Of a stretch of 64,000 bases of DNA, positions 15,369 to 22,574 are shown in pieces. A program made the translations under genes and the position numbers. Position 1 is the first letter of the stretch. Every line of letters starts with the position of its first letter. Origin of the DNA: CAYPHY01 sp964410625 (GTDB lineage Bacteria; Chloroflexota; Anaerolineae; Promineifilales; Promineifilaceae). The DNA is taken from contig CAYPHY010000026.1 in assembly GCA_964410625.1 (NCBI GenBank), forward strand, positions 7,178 to 71,177. Reading direction: 5' to 3'. The notes beneath the pieces were generated by a model. It was not told where the DNA came from. It searched no databases and saw nothing but the letters and a program-made list of their open reading frames with translations.

Positions 15369-17590
15369 CGAGTGATAGTCACAGTTGTCAGGTTAACGCT
15401 GGTTTCGCCAGAGGCACGGCCGTCAACCGGCAAACGCTGCTTGTTGTCCAGCGTATAAACGCCGGTCACCAGTTGGTATTCCCCCTCCGGCGTTTCGGCC
15501 GGGATGGTCAATTGATGCAACTGTAGCAGTTGATCGCCAAAGTGCCAGAACTCCCCCGGTGCGCCAAGCGCATCAGCTTGGACCACAATTGATCCATCGG
15601 CCGCCAGCAAGTGGGTAAACAGCATCGCCTGGGGCAATGGTTGCAGAGAACGCCACAACGTCACCAGCGTTACCACCTCCCCTGGTGAGGCATCTGGTGT
15701 CTGCACTTCGTAACCCAATAAAGCCAGGCTTTCCCCAAAAGTTACCAGTGTGTTATTCGGCATCTGCAGGCGATTCCTGAGCGACAATAGATCGTTATGG
15801 TTGTCGAGGCGATAGATTCGCACCGGTCTATCCTCATCTGTCGGCCGCATCGGCAATGTCTCAACCGGCTCCAACTCAGCGAGGTAGCTGCTTAGCTCTG
15901 GCGCAACCGGCGCAAAGCCCGGTACAGTGAGGATCACAGGCTTGCTCCCCGGAAAGATCAGACTGCTGCGTCCATCAAACCAACGCAGGCCCGCGTTTAG
16001 TTGCTGATCGGCAACCAACAACGCAACCGCCGGGCTGTGGAAGGGGGCTGGGGTGATGGTGGAAACGGCCGCTTCCGTTACTCCCATCGCTTCTAAATAG
16101 CGCAAGGTCGTCACCAGCGTCGTTTCATACTGCACCCGTACCTCTGGCGCATTGGCCCAACGGCCGAAATAATCCCGAATGGTGCCAAGCATGGTCAGCA
16201 TAAAAAACCCAGACACCGCTATCGTGGCAATCTGCAGCAACCAGCGCGGCCGCCACATCCGTGCAACTGTCCGGTAGGCGGTGACAAGCGCAATCGCCGG
16301 AAAAAGATAAACCACCGGCTGCATCCCAATCGCTTGCGTCGTCGCCAACTCCGGCCCCGTCACCAACACCGGACTCAATCCGGCTACCAGCCAGCCCAAC
16401 GCCAAAAAAGCGGCCGAGCGAGCGGGCCGTGGGTACACCGCTAGTGGCGAGTGGCGAGTGGCGAGTAAAGGAGAGAGTGAGAGACTGGGAGACTGAGAGA
16501 CGCTCGCTTGCCCCTCTGCCCCTCTGCTCCCCTGCTCCTCCGCACCTCTGCCTCTCTGCGCCTCTGCGTTTAAAAAAACGACCGCTATAGCAATCACCAC
16601 GCCGAGGTAAAACAACAAGCCGGTGATGAGCGGTAGAAACGGCCGTCCGGCAATATTGTAACGCCAGGCCATATCCCCCTCAATCGTGAAGAGGCGCAGG
16701 CTGGCGGCGGCATTACTCAGCAGCAATGACCAATCACCGTTGGCAGCGGCCGTCAGCGGGGCGCTCAACTCCTCAAGCCGCACTTCTATATCCGGCTGCG
16801 AGTTCAAATAAAAGAACAATGGGGCGGCGATCAAGGCGGCCGTCAACAGCGTCACGCCTAATCCAATCCACTCTCCCTTTAGCAAGCGACGTTCTACCAC
16901 CATCCGGTATAAGACCACCAACGGCAACACCAACCACAACACCCGCGCCGGGATGTACGTATAAAATGTCAGCCCCAAGAACAGACCAGCCAGGGCATGA
17001 CAAAGGTGACAGGGTGACAAGGTGACAAGGTGTTCGTTTTCACCTTGCCACCTCGTCACCTTGTCACCCCCTCTCCTCTGCTCCCCTGCTCCTCTGCGCC
17101 TCCGCCCTCTTTCCAATCCATTCCAGAAAAACAAGACCGCCAGCACAAACAACGCCGGTAACAACGTCGAGCGCAACGCCTGCCGCCCGGTCATCAGCGG
17201 CCAAAAGCTGACCGCCAGACCAGCGGCCGTCAACAACGCCGTCGGCCGGTCAAAGCCACGACGTACCCAGGCATACATCCCCGCCACCAGCAAGAGACTG
17301 AAATAAACGGCAACCAGCCGGTTAGCCAGATAGGTTGGTCCGGTGAAGCTCATCAAGGCGGCCGTTACATAGTCGTAAAGCGGTTCGCGCCCATAGCCAA
17401 TGGTGAAATAGATCGCGTGCTGGCCGTTGACGATGTTCCACGCCGTCAGCCCATGGTCCGCCTCGTCATGGGTCAGGCCAGGGGGAACGGCCGCTAAATC
17501 ATAGAGGCGCAAGAGGGCGGCCGCGAGCAGGATCAACAACATCCACCACACCCACCACGGGAAACGGACCTTTACGCTTTTGGCAAACAC
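15365..17590 (-). CDS. GT-C-type membrane glycosyltransferase with in-frame repeat insertions
   Basis: A 741-residue protein starting at GTG 17590, first gene of the three-gene set. Membrane helices occupy about residues 12-460. The first loop contains PPGLTHDEADHGLTAWN, with the acidic D-E-x-D pattern of GT-C enzymes, and GREPLYDYVTAALM. The C-terminal part (about 500-741) is an extracytoplasmic beta-rich region. Like its neighbour it carries repeat-encoded segments: near residues 165-195 (RRRGAGEQRRGGDKVTRWQG) and near 340-385 (LNAEAQRGRGAEEQGSRGAE, then SQSPSLSLSPLLATRHSPL). The LNAEAQR junction is shared with the paralogue downstream. It probably acts on lipid-linked sugars for surface glycans. 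Confidence 0.85.
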   Translation of the reverse strand: MFAKSVKVRFPWWVWWMLLILLAAALLRLYDLAAVPPGLTHDEADHGLTAWNIVNGQHAIYFTIGYGREPLYDYVTAALMSFTGPTYLANRLVAVYFSLLLVAGMYAWVRRGFDRPTALLTAAGLAVSFWPLMTGRQALRSTLLPALFVLAVLFFWNGLERGRRRRGAGEQRRGGDKVTRWQGENEHLVTLSPCHLCHALAGLFLGLTFYTYIPARVLWLVLPLVVLYRMVVERRLLKGEWIGLGVTLLTAALIAAPLFFYLNSQPDIEVRLEELSAPLTAAANGDWSLLLSNAAASLRLFTIEGDMAWRYNIAGRPFLPLITGLLFYLGVVIAIAVVFLNAEAQRGRGAEEQGSRGAEGQASVSQSPSLSLSPLLATRHSPLAVYPRPARSAAFLALGWLVAGLSPVLVTGPELATTQAIGMQPVVYLFPAIALVTAYRTVARMWRPRWLLQIATIAVSGFFMLTMLGTIRDYFGRWANAPEVRVQYETTLVTTLRYLEAMGVTEAAVSTITPAPFHSPAVALLVADQQLNAGLRWFDGRSSLIFPGSKPVILTVPGFAPVAPELSSYLAELEPVETLPMRPTDEDRPVRIYRLDNHNDLLSLRNRLQMPNNTLVTFGESLALLGYEVQTPDASPGEVVTLVTLWRSLQPLPQAMLFTHLLAADGSIVVQADALGAPGEFWHFGDQLLQLHQLTIPAETPEGEYQLVTGVYTLDNKQRLPVDGRASGETSVNLTTVTITR
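16441..16571. repeat. composite repeat array inside the upstream glycosyltransferase gene (copy 3)
   Basis: GTGGCGAGTGGCGAGTGGCG, then GAGAGACTGGGAGACTGAGA, then CCCCTCTGCTCCCCTGCTCC and CTCTGCGCCTCTGCGTTTAA. The order of families is nearly identical to the array at 14116-14308, and it interrupts the paralogue at the corresponding loop. Confidence 0.9.
17003..17108. repeat. composite repeat array inside the upstream glycosyltransferase gene (copy 4)
   Basis: GGTGACAGGGTGACAAGGTG (8-mer family) with inverted copies CACCTTGCCACCTCGTCACC, then CTCCTCTGCTCCCCTGCTCC (another 8-mer family). It encodes the segment from the EEQ-type residues through VTLSPCHLCH, between membrane helices. Confidence 0.9.
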
Positions 17591-17633
17591 AGTCTAATCG
17601 TAAGGCTGAACATAGATGATAACGGAATCCGCA

Positions 17634-17682
17634 ATTAGTCAGCAGTAGACAGTTTATCCTAACTGCCGACTGCCAACTGAAA
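17634..17682. repeat. 7-mer CAGTAGG repeat, inverted pair
   Basis: GTCAGCAGTAGACAGT is followed by ACTGCCGACTGCCAACTG upstream of the glycosyltransferase set. Nothing else is recognised between 17591 and 17758. Confidence 0.65.
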
Positions 17683-17758
17683 ACGAATAATACGGCAACG
17701 ACACGGGAGCAACAACTACGCTAAGCTGGCGCTTGCCCGATGCTTATGATAACCCATA

Positions 17759-17797
17759 AAAAAAGAGCCTCACCTAAGGATAGGTGACGCTCTTTCT
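17759..17797 (-). terminator. factor-independent terminator of the infC-rpmI-rplT operon
   Basis: Read on the minus strand, GAGCGTCACCTA/TAGGTGAGGCTC forms a stable stem followed by TTTTTTT, about 28 bases after the rplT stop. This is a canonical terminator and the most convincing one in the window. Confidence 0.85.
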
Positions 17798-17824
17798 GTG
17801 GTTGACTGACGGAATCTATCGAAA

Positions 17825-18178
17825 TTAAGCCTGGGTCGCCTTTGCTACTTCCACAATGGCGGCAAAGGCCGCTTCATCACGCACAGCCAGGTCGGCCAAC
17901 ACCTTGCGGTCGAGCCGTACACCGGCCGTTTTCAGCCCGTGAATCAGACGGCTATAGCTCAACCCATTGGCGCGGCTGGCGGCGTTGATACGCGCAATCC
18001 ACAACTGCCGGAAATCACGACGACGCTGGCGACGGTCGCGATAGGCGTACCAATAGGATTTCATCATGGCCTCGTTGGCGCGGCGGAACAGCTTGCTGCG
18101 TGTTCCCCATTGGCCCTTGGTCATGCCAATTATTTTCTTATGACGACGGCGTGTTACCGTCCCACCTTTCACTCTCAT
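17825..18178 (-). CDS. rplT: 50S ribosomal protein L20
   Basis: A 117-residue, very basic protein, the standard length for L20. The sequence RVKGGTVTRRRHKKIIGMTK, then GQWGTRSKLFRRANEAMMKS and RRDFRQLWIARINAASRANG are hallmark L20 segments binding 23S rRNA early in large-subunit assembly. In many bacteria L20 also represses its own operon by binding an mRNA leader. It lies 164 bases downstream of rpmI, a gap partly filled by a repeat hairpin, and is followed by a strong terminator. Confidence 0.98.
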   Translation of the reverse strand: MRVKGGTVTRRRHKKIIGMTKGQWGTRSKLFRRANEAMMKSYWYAYRDRRQRRRDFRQLWIARINAASRANGLSYSRLIHGLKTAGVRLDRKVLADLAVRDEAAFAAIVEVAKATQA

Positions 18179-18256
18179 TGTTCAATACCTCGCATTTGAA
18201 TTGGCCTGGACTCTTAACCCCGCAATGACTCGGAGCAAGGCCAGGCAGCGGTTTTG

Positions 18257-18344
18257 AAATCAGGAGACTAAGAGACTAAGAGATTGAGAGACTGATCTAC
18301 CAATCTTCTAATCTCATAGTCTCATAGTCTCCCAGTCTCTTCTT
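18257..18344. repeat. 7-mer GGAGACT repeat hairpin between rpmI and rplT
   Basis: AGGAGACTAAGAGACTAAGA and neighbours pair with TCTCATAGTCTCATAGTCTC downstream, all on a 7-base period. It interrupts an otherwise compact ribosomal operon without visible damage and reaches the rpmI stop. Confidence 0.85.
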
Positions 18345-18579
18345 AAGCCGGCGGATTCGCCTTGTAACGCTTCAGATAGGGGGCCAGTCGCTTGATGCGG
18401 CGACGATCGGCCGACCCTGTCACTTCCAACATCCGCGAATAGAGCGCCTTGGCTCGCTTCGCCTTGCGGCGGCGCAAGTGGCTCTTGCCGCCCTTCGTAC
18501 GCATGATTTTGCCGGTGGCGGTCATGCGGAAACGCTTGGCGGCCGCTTTATAGGTCTTTAACTTATATTTCTTCGCCAT
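18343..18579 (-). CDS. rpmI: 50S ribosomal protein L35
   Basis: A 78-residue basic protein starting MAKKYKLKTYKAAAKRFRMT with the L35 signature GGKSHLRRRKAKRAK. Most L35 proteins are about 64-66 residues; here the C-terminus runs on (RRRIKRLAPYLKRYKANPPA), a modest extension seen in some lineages. Gene order infC-rpmI-rplT is conserved across bacteria. Confidence 0.97.
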   Translation of the reverse strand: MAKKYKLKTYKAAAKRFRMTATGKIMRTKGGKSHLRRRKAKRAKALYSRMLEVTGSADRRRIKRLAPYLKRYKANPPA

Positions 18580-18611
18580 GATTTGTCAATCCTCAACTCC
18601 GTCAGTCACTT

Positions 18612-18645
18612 ACCACAAAAAAAGCCCGGCTGGGGCTTTTTTTAC
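18612..18645 (-). terminator. terminator-like stem-loop between infC and rpmI
   Basis: On the minus strand, AAAAAAAGCCCCAGCC pairs with GGGCTTTTTTT, giving a GC stem with a U-run. Because rpmI and rplT follow, it more likely reduces read-through (attenuation) than ends transcription fully. No separate promoter for rpmI was found. Confidence 0.6.
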
Positions 18646-18705
18646 AAACTTCAAACCAGTCAGGAGCCTTTTGGCCCGTTGTTATTAAATGTGTAAGCAA
18701 AGCAT

Positions 18706-19269
18706 TTAGTCGGCAACGGCCGCTGGCACGCCCTCTGGTGCTAATGTTAATGTCATTCGCCACCCCTCAAGGGTTGGCTGTTGCTCCACAACCGCAACGT
18801 CGCTTAACTCTTCAGCAATTTCCTGGAGCGCTTTTTGTCCAATCTCTGGATAAGAAATCTCTCTGGCCTTAAAGCGCACCATGAACTTGACCTTTTTGCC
18901 CTCGCCCAACCATTTGCGGGCAGTACGCACACCAATTTCACGATGGAAAGAGTCCGTGCGGGGGGTCAGGCGGATCGTCTTGATCTCGACTTTCTTTTGG
19001 TGCTTCCGCGCTTCGCGCTCCTTCTTGGTCTGTTCATAAGAGAACTTTCCATAATCTAGGATTCGCGCAACCGGCGGATCGGCATTTGGCGACACTTCGA
19101 CCAGATCAAGATTGGCTGCCTCAGCCAGCTTGATCGCCTCATAGGTGGGCATAATCCCTTTGTGTACACCATTTTGGTCAACCACGCGCACCTCACGCGC
19201 TCTTATCTGGCGATTGATACGATAGCTGACCGTTTCAACTCTTTTTGTTTGACGACGACTTCTTTTAAT
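18706..19269 (-). CDS. infC: translation initiation factor IF-3 (AUU start)
   Basis: About 187 residues. Conserved segments are RINRQIRAREVRVVDQNG, LDLVEVSPNADPPVARILDY, GKFSYEQTKKEREARKHQKK and the C-terminal KVKFMVRFKAREISYPEIG. The first ATG in frame (a false start at residue 28) would delete the conserved N-terminus; extending upstream gives an ATT codon at 19267-19269 followed by KRSRRQTKRVETVSYRINRQ, colinear with E. coli IF-3, which also uses AUU. AGAGAGGT (19273-19280) serves as ribosome site. AUU lets IF-3 repress its own translation. The factor binds the 30S subunit. Confidence 0.95.
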   Translation of the reverse strand: MKRSRRQTKRVETVSYRINRQIRAREVRVVDQNGVHKGIMPTYEAIKLAEAANLDLVEVSPNADPPVARILDYGKFSYEQTKKEREARKHQKKVEIKTIRLTPRTDSFHREIGVRTARKWLGEGKKVKFMVRFKAREISYPEIGQKALQEIAEELSDVAVVEQQPTLEGWRMTLTLAPEGVPAAVAD

Positions 19270-19387
19270 ATGACCTCTCTCAATGAATCCCTAGGGGATT
19301 ACAACTATATTCGATACCAAGTGCCTGAATTCGTATAACCTATAACCAAACACGCCTTATGACCGATAAGGTCAGAAGGCTGCACTT

Positions 19388-19416
19388 ATATTACCATATC
19401 CCCAGAGGAGCGTCAA
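19388..19416 (-). promoter_or_regulatory. promoter of the infC operon
   Basis: On the minus strand, TTGACG (19411-19416), a 17-base spacer and TAATAT (19388-19393) make a good sigma-70-type promoter. Transcription would start near 19381 and leave a leader of about 110 bases before the AUU codon. The leader contains two small inverted repeats (CCTTAT/ATAAGG at about 19356-19372; AATCCCCTAGGGATT at about 19288-19302), possible sites for autoregulation. Confidence 0.65.
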
Positions 19417-19452
19417 CTGAGGATGCGGCGCGTTGGCTCGTTAGTTACAGGT

Positions 19453-19481
19453 TTTACTTGCTTTATGCCCTCAGGTATAAT
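19453..19481 (+). promoter_or_regulatory. divergent promoter of the flavin-dependent oxidoreductase gene
   Basis: TTTACT (19453-19458), 17 bases, TATAAT (19476-19481). It points away from the infC promoter, whose -35 lies about 37 bases away. The predicted start near 19488 gives a leader of about 160 bases. Confidence 0.65.
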
Positions 19482-19487
19482 GCGGTA

Positions 19488-19647
19488 ACATCAATGAAGT
19501 TCTCATGTAAAAGCACAAAGAGCATGTCCCCTTGGAAGAGCCGGTGCAAACGCTCAATTGAGTCGAAGGGGCGCTTTTGTTCACAAGCCTTTGCCTCTTA
19601 GCGTGCTTTGCGTGAGCTGTTTAGCTATTTTCCGAGGAGGTTGTTAT
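19488..19647 (+). other. structured 5' leader of the oxidoreductase gene
   Basis: AAAAGC...CCCCTT at about 19509-19532 can pair with AAGGGG...GCTTTT at about 19566-19577, a long-range stem ending in a T-rich stretch. After it comes GCAAAG-type repeat sequence (19593-19620) and then the ribosome site GAGGAGG. The stem could be an attenuator, but I recognise no riboswitch class. Confidence 0.35.
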
Positions 19648-20652
19648 ATGTCCCCTGACCGCGCAGCGCTTTATTTACAGGATGCCCACTCTCTGCAAGA
19701 AGGGATCGAGTTGGTGCAATATGCCGAGTCAAAAGGCTTTGAGGCTGTCTGGCAGGCTGAAAGCCGCCTGGTACGCGATGCCATTGTGCCAATGGCTGCC
19801 TTTGCCGCCACTACTAAACGGATCAAGGTCGCCAGTGGTGTAACCAATAACTGGACGCGCAACATCGGTTTGTTGGCCGCCACCTTTCTAACACTGGACG
19901 ATCTGGCCGAAGACCGCATTATCTGTGGCATTGGGGCGTGGTGGGACCCGCTGGCGAGCAAAGTCGGCATCCAACGTCGCAAACCACTGGCGGCCATGCG
20001 CGAGACGGTGGAAGTGTTGCGCCGTTTGCTCAATATGGAGACCGTGACCTTTCACGGCGAATTTCACCATGTGGATGGGATCAAGCTCGATGTTGTCTAC
20101 GGCCGCAAAGAACCACGCAACGTCCCCATCTACATCGGCGCCACCGGCATGAAGATGATGGAACTGACCGGGGAGATCGCCGATGGCGTCTGCCTCAACT
20201 ATCTGGTCAGCCCCAAATATAACCAGGAAGCAATGGATGCCCTGGAACGGGGAGCAAAGCGGGCGGGGCGCAAAATTGAGGATATTGATCGGCCGCAACT
20301 CGTCATCTGCTCCGTTGACCACGACCGCAAAAAGGCACTGGACAAAGCGCGGAAGATGATCACCCAATACCTCGGCCAACAGCCCCATCTGATGAAGGCC
20401 AGCGGCGTCAGCCAGGAGTTGCTGGACGAAATCCACCAGGTATTGACATGGCCGGCGACTGAAGAAGAGATTGAGAGCGCGATGCACCTCGTTCCCGATG
20501 ATGTCGTGCAGATGTGTACCGCCAGCGGCTCACCGGAAGAGGCAAAGGCCAAGGTGCGCGAATACATCGCCAGTGGCGCGACCTGTCCCATTCTTTATCC
20601 ATTAGGCGATCCGATTCTGATGATTGATATATTCGGGGAAGGCTACATGTAA
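19648..20652 (+). CDS. LLM-class flavin-dependent (F420-type) oxidoreductase
   Basis: A 334-residue protein of the luciferase-like monooxygenase fold. Features include the N-terminal ELVQYAESKGFEAVWQAES, the middle VASGVTNNWTRNIGLLA, GRIICGIG-like DRIICGIGAWWDPLA, and the C-terminal PIYIGATGMKMMELTGEIAD. This subgroup resembles F420-dependent methylene-tetrahydromethanopterin reductase (Mer)-like enzymes; cofactor F420 or FMN use and the substrate are inferred only from family. The ATG at 19648 has GAGGAGG seven bases upstream; the frame extends 30 codons further into repeat DNA, which I exclude. It is monocistronic with its own promoter. Confidence 0.9.
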   Translation: MSPDRAALYLQDAHSLQEGIELVQYAESKGFEAVWQAESRLVRDAIVPMAAFAATTKRIKVASGVTNNWTRNIGLLAATFLTLDDLAEDRIICGIGAWWDPLASKVGIQRRKPLAAMRETVEVLRRLLNMETVTFHGEFHHVDGIKLDVVYGRKEPRNVPIYIGATGMKMMELTGEIADGVCLNYLVSPKYNQEAMDALERGAKRAGRKIEDIDRPQLVICSVDHDRKKALDKARKMITQYLGQQPHLMKASGVSQELLDEIHQVLTWPATEEEIESAMHLVPDDVVQMCTASGSPEEAKAKVREYIASGATCPILYPLGDPILMIDIFGEGYM

Positions 20653-20671
20653 CGCGATTTGGCAAATCGCG
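20653..20671. repeat. GCGATTTG palindromic element, single copy
   Basis: CGCGATTTGGCAAATCGCG, a 9-base perfect stem around one base, directly abutting the oxidoreductase stop. Three more copies occur in tandem at 56643-56700. Confidence 0.8.
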
Positions 20672-20683
20672 CTACAGGGCTAC

Positions 20684-20745
20684 CCACCAACAAGCGGTTG
20701 CAGGTAGGTGTACACCTCATCCACCAACGAGCGGTTGCAAGTAGG
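20684..20745. repeat. duplicated 3' end of the CPBP protease gene
   Basis: On the minus strand the last codons of the protease gene (YLQPLVGG then TGA) are followed by GGTGTACACC and a second copy reading YLQPLVGG then TAG. The copies differ at several synonymous third positions. Confidence 0.75.
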
Positions 20746-21715
20746 TGGCGAGGAGACTGAGCAAGCCGAGGATAAAGTTGTAACCGGCGTGGACGAAGAT
20801 GGCGACGGTGGTGTTGCTGCGTTGGCGAATGATACCCAGCACCAACGCCAGCAGAAAGACGGTCAGCGTGGCTGGGGTGAAACCATACTGATTGTGGGCC
20901 AGGGCAAAGACAACGGCCGTCGGCCACAGCCCCAAGACCGGCTGCAACGCCCCGCGAAACAACAGCTCTTCCCCCAGCCCGGCGGCCACAGCCAGCGCCA
21001 ACCATGCCCAAACCGTATTAAAATTCCCCAGGAGCGATTCATTCAACTCGCTCAATAGCTCCGCTTGTTCGGGCGCGACATACATCCAGATTGCGCCGAT
21101 GACGGCCTGGATGACGACAAAAAGCAGCATCCAGCGAATACCTACCCGCAACTGCGCCCAGGTTGGTCTTTCCAACCCCAGGCGTTGGTTCATCTGGTCG
21201 CTCGTCCGGCGCGTCAGCAAGCCAGTCCCAAAAAAGGCCACGAGGACAAACAGGAGCTGCTGCCCCACCACATCATAGACAGTGGCCGAGACGACAACAT
21301 CGGCCAGGCTCTCCAGCCCCCCGGCCGCCTGTTGCAACAATGCCAGACCAATTAAATAACCACTGCCCAAGAGTGCCAGCGTATGGACGGCCGAATCCGG
21401 CTCTATCCCCCGAAACCAACGAGCCAGGAGGCTACGCACCGGCCGCAGAGTGGCGAGCATTCCCCAAACCCCAATACCGATCATAGCTGCCCCCATTGCG
21501 GTCACATCAAGCGGCGGCAAGCCGCTTTCTGCCAGGAGCGCGGCGAGTTCGGCAGGGGCGGTGAGCAGGCCGAGACCGGCCAGCACCACAAATCCATTTG
21601 CGGCCAGCAACGATAAATCAAAGAGCAGCCTGATCCGCCGGCTGTTGGCGGCCGTGATCAGATTAGCAATAATGACGATGCCAACGATGCTAATTGTCAG
21701 AGGAAGAAGGGTCAT
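20717..21715 (-). CDS. CPBP (CAAX/Abi) family intramembrane metalloprotease
   Basis: A 332-residue protein with about eight membrane helices. The three CPBP motifs are present in the C-terminal half: GLGEELLFRG (EExxxR), VFALAHNQYG (FxxxH) and FVHAGYNFI (HxxxN). These chelate zinc within the membrane. Bacterial members process prenylated or peptide substrates or confer immunity to bacteriocins; no bacteriocin gene is adjacent, so the role here is open. The 3' end is duplicated just after the stop. Repeats of the GGCAAGT family lie upstream. Confidence 0.9.
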   Translation of the reverse strand: MTLLPLTISIVGIVIIANLITAANSRRIRLLFDLSLLAANGFVVLAGLGLLTAPAELAALLAESGLPPLDVTAMGAAMIGIGVWGMLATLRPVRSLLARWFRGIEPDSAVHTLALLGSGYLIGLALLQQAAGGLESLADVVVSATVYDVVGQQLLFVLVAFFGTGLLTRRTSDQMNQRLGLERPTWAQLRVGIRWMLLFVVIQAVIGAIWMYVAPEQAELLSELNESLLGNFNTVWAWLALAVAAGLGEELLFRGALQPVLGLWPTAVVFALAHNQYGFTPATLTVFLLALVLGIIRQRSNTTVAIFVHAGYNFILGLLSLLATYLQPLVGG

Positions 21716-21815
21716 GGGAGTGGCGAGTAGCTAGTGGAGAGTGGCTAGTGGCTAGTGATGAGTGGCAAGTGCTGACGCTTTACACTCTCCACTCCTCACT
21801 CACCACTTGCCACTA
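21716..21815. repeat. 7-mer GGCAAGT repeat hairpin
   Basis: GTGGCGAGTAGCTAGTGGAG and GTGGCTAGTGGCTAGTGATG are followed by inverted CACTCTCCACTCCTCACTCA and CCACTTGCCACTA. It separates two minus-strand genes and provides the TAG stop of the lipoprotein gene. Confidence 0.85.
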
Positions 21816-22448
21816 TTCCGGGCCGACGAGGGCGGTCTCGAAAAAGACGCCGATATTGGGTAAGTTCATAAAGCCATCCCCCCGGTGGGGATAATAGGCG
21901 GCCGACATATCGGAAATACTCTGTCCCGGTTGCAACTCGGCCACCGCGATCCCAATCCGGTGATCGGCCGGTAGTGGCGACACCGAAATAGAGAACCGGC
22001 CGTCACTGTCGCTGCGGCCGCTGCCGAGGATCGCCCCGTTAAAAGTGATGTCGGCAATCGCCAGCGCTGTGTCGGGCGGGGCCTGTCCGCTGACCGTTGT
22101 CGCCCCCGCCTCCAATGGCTGGTCAAATTGGAAGCGTGGCTCGCGAAATGCTTCGGCCGCTTCCGAGGGCGAAGGATAGCTGCCGGGTTCCAGCGTTGGT
22201 TCCGGCGGAGCAGCCTGACCATCGGCGGGGTAAGCGGCCGAGGGGTCGGGCGCGGACGCTGGTGGCGGATACCCTTCTGTGGTTGTCTCTGTGTCGCTGG
22301 CTGGCAAGGTGGCTTGCCCGCTTTCGGCCGTCGGGACGGTGGTTGTTGGTGGCGTTGCGCCACAGGCAACCAACAGCAGCAGCGACAACACAACCAATCC
22401 ACCTCGTAGAAGTAATGTACGTAAATGAAATGGAGCTAAATTCTTCAT
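21813..22448 (-). CDS. putative lipoprotein with a beta-sandwich domain
   Basis: About 211 residues. A basic start, a hydrophobic stretch (residues 12-28) and the lipobox LLVACG place Cys near residue 29. Residues 30-100 are Pro/Thr/Ser-rich and disordered. The C-terminal half (TTVSGQAPPDTALAIADITF...SDSDGRFSISVSPLPADHRI) resembles an Ig-like or carboxypeptidase-regulatory-like domain. GGAGGTGAG lies upstream of the ATG. The stop codon comes from the flanking repeat, so the tail may have been altered. Likely anchored outside the membrane; function unknown. Confidence 0.75.
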   Translation of the reverse strand: MKNLAPFHLRTLLLRGGLVVLSLLLLVACGATPPTTTVPTAESGQATLPASDTETTTEGYPPPASAPDPSAAYPADGQAAPPEPTLEPGSYPSPSEAAEAFREPRFQFDQPLEAGATTVSGQAPPDTALAIADITFNGAILGSGRSDSDGRFSISVSPLPADHRIGIAVAELQPGQSISDMSAAYYPHRGDGFMNLPNIGVFFETALVGPE

Positions 22449-22475
22449 ATCTATATCTCACCTCCATTTTAGCAT

Positions 22476-22508
22476 AGAAAAAGAAGAAGCCACCGATAAG
22501 GTGGCTTC
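22476..22508 (-). terminator. terminator of the four-repeat secreted protein gene
   Basis: On the minus strand GAAGCCACC/GGTGGCTTC forms a 9-base stem followed by a T-rich tract (TCTTCTTTTT). It lies about 65 bases beyond the stop, after a TAGAAACC palindrome. Confidence 0.7.
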
Positions 22509-22521
22509 TACATGAATTTAT

Positions 22522-22557
22522 TAGAAACTGGGGTCCGGTAGAGAACCCCAGTTTCTA
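22522..22557. repeat. TAGAAACC palindromic element, copy 2
   Basis: TAGAAACTGGGGT and ACCCCAGTTTCTA form a perfect 13-base stem around a 10-base loop. This copy lacks the T/A-rich centre of the others. Confidence 0.85.
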
Positions 22558-22574
22558 ACTTAGACTCTAGCGGC

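Noticed and set aside
10776..17590. A horizontally acquired glycan island
   Set aside because: Codon use, CGGCCG density and repeat content match the flanking housekeeping genes, and no integrase, transposase or attachment repeats border it.
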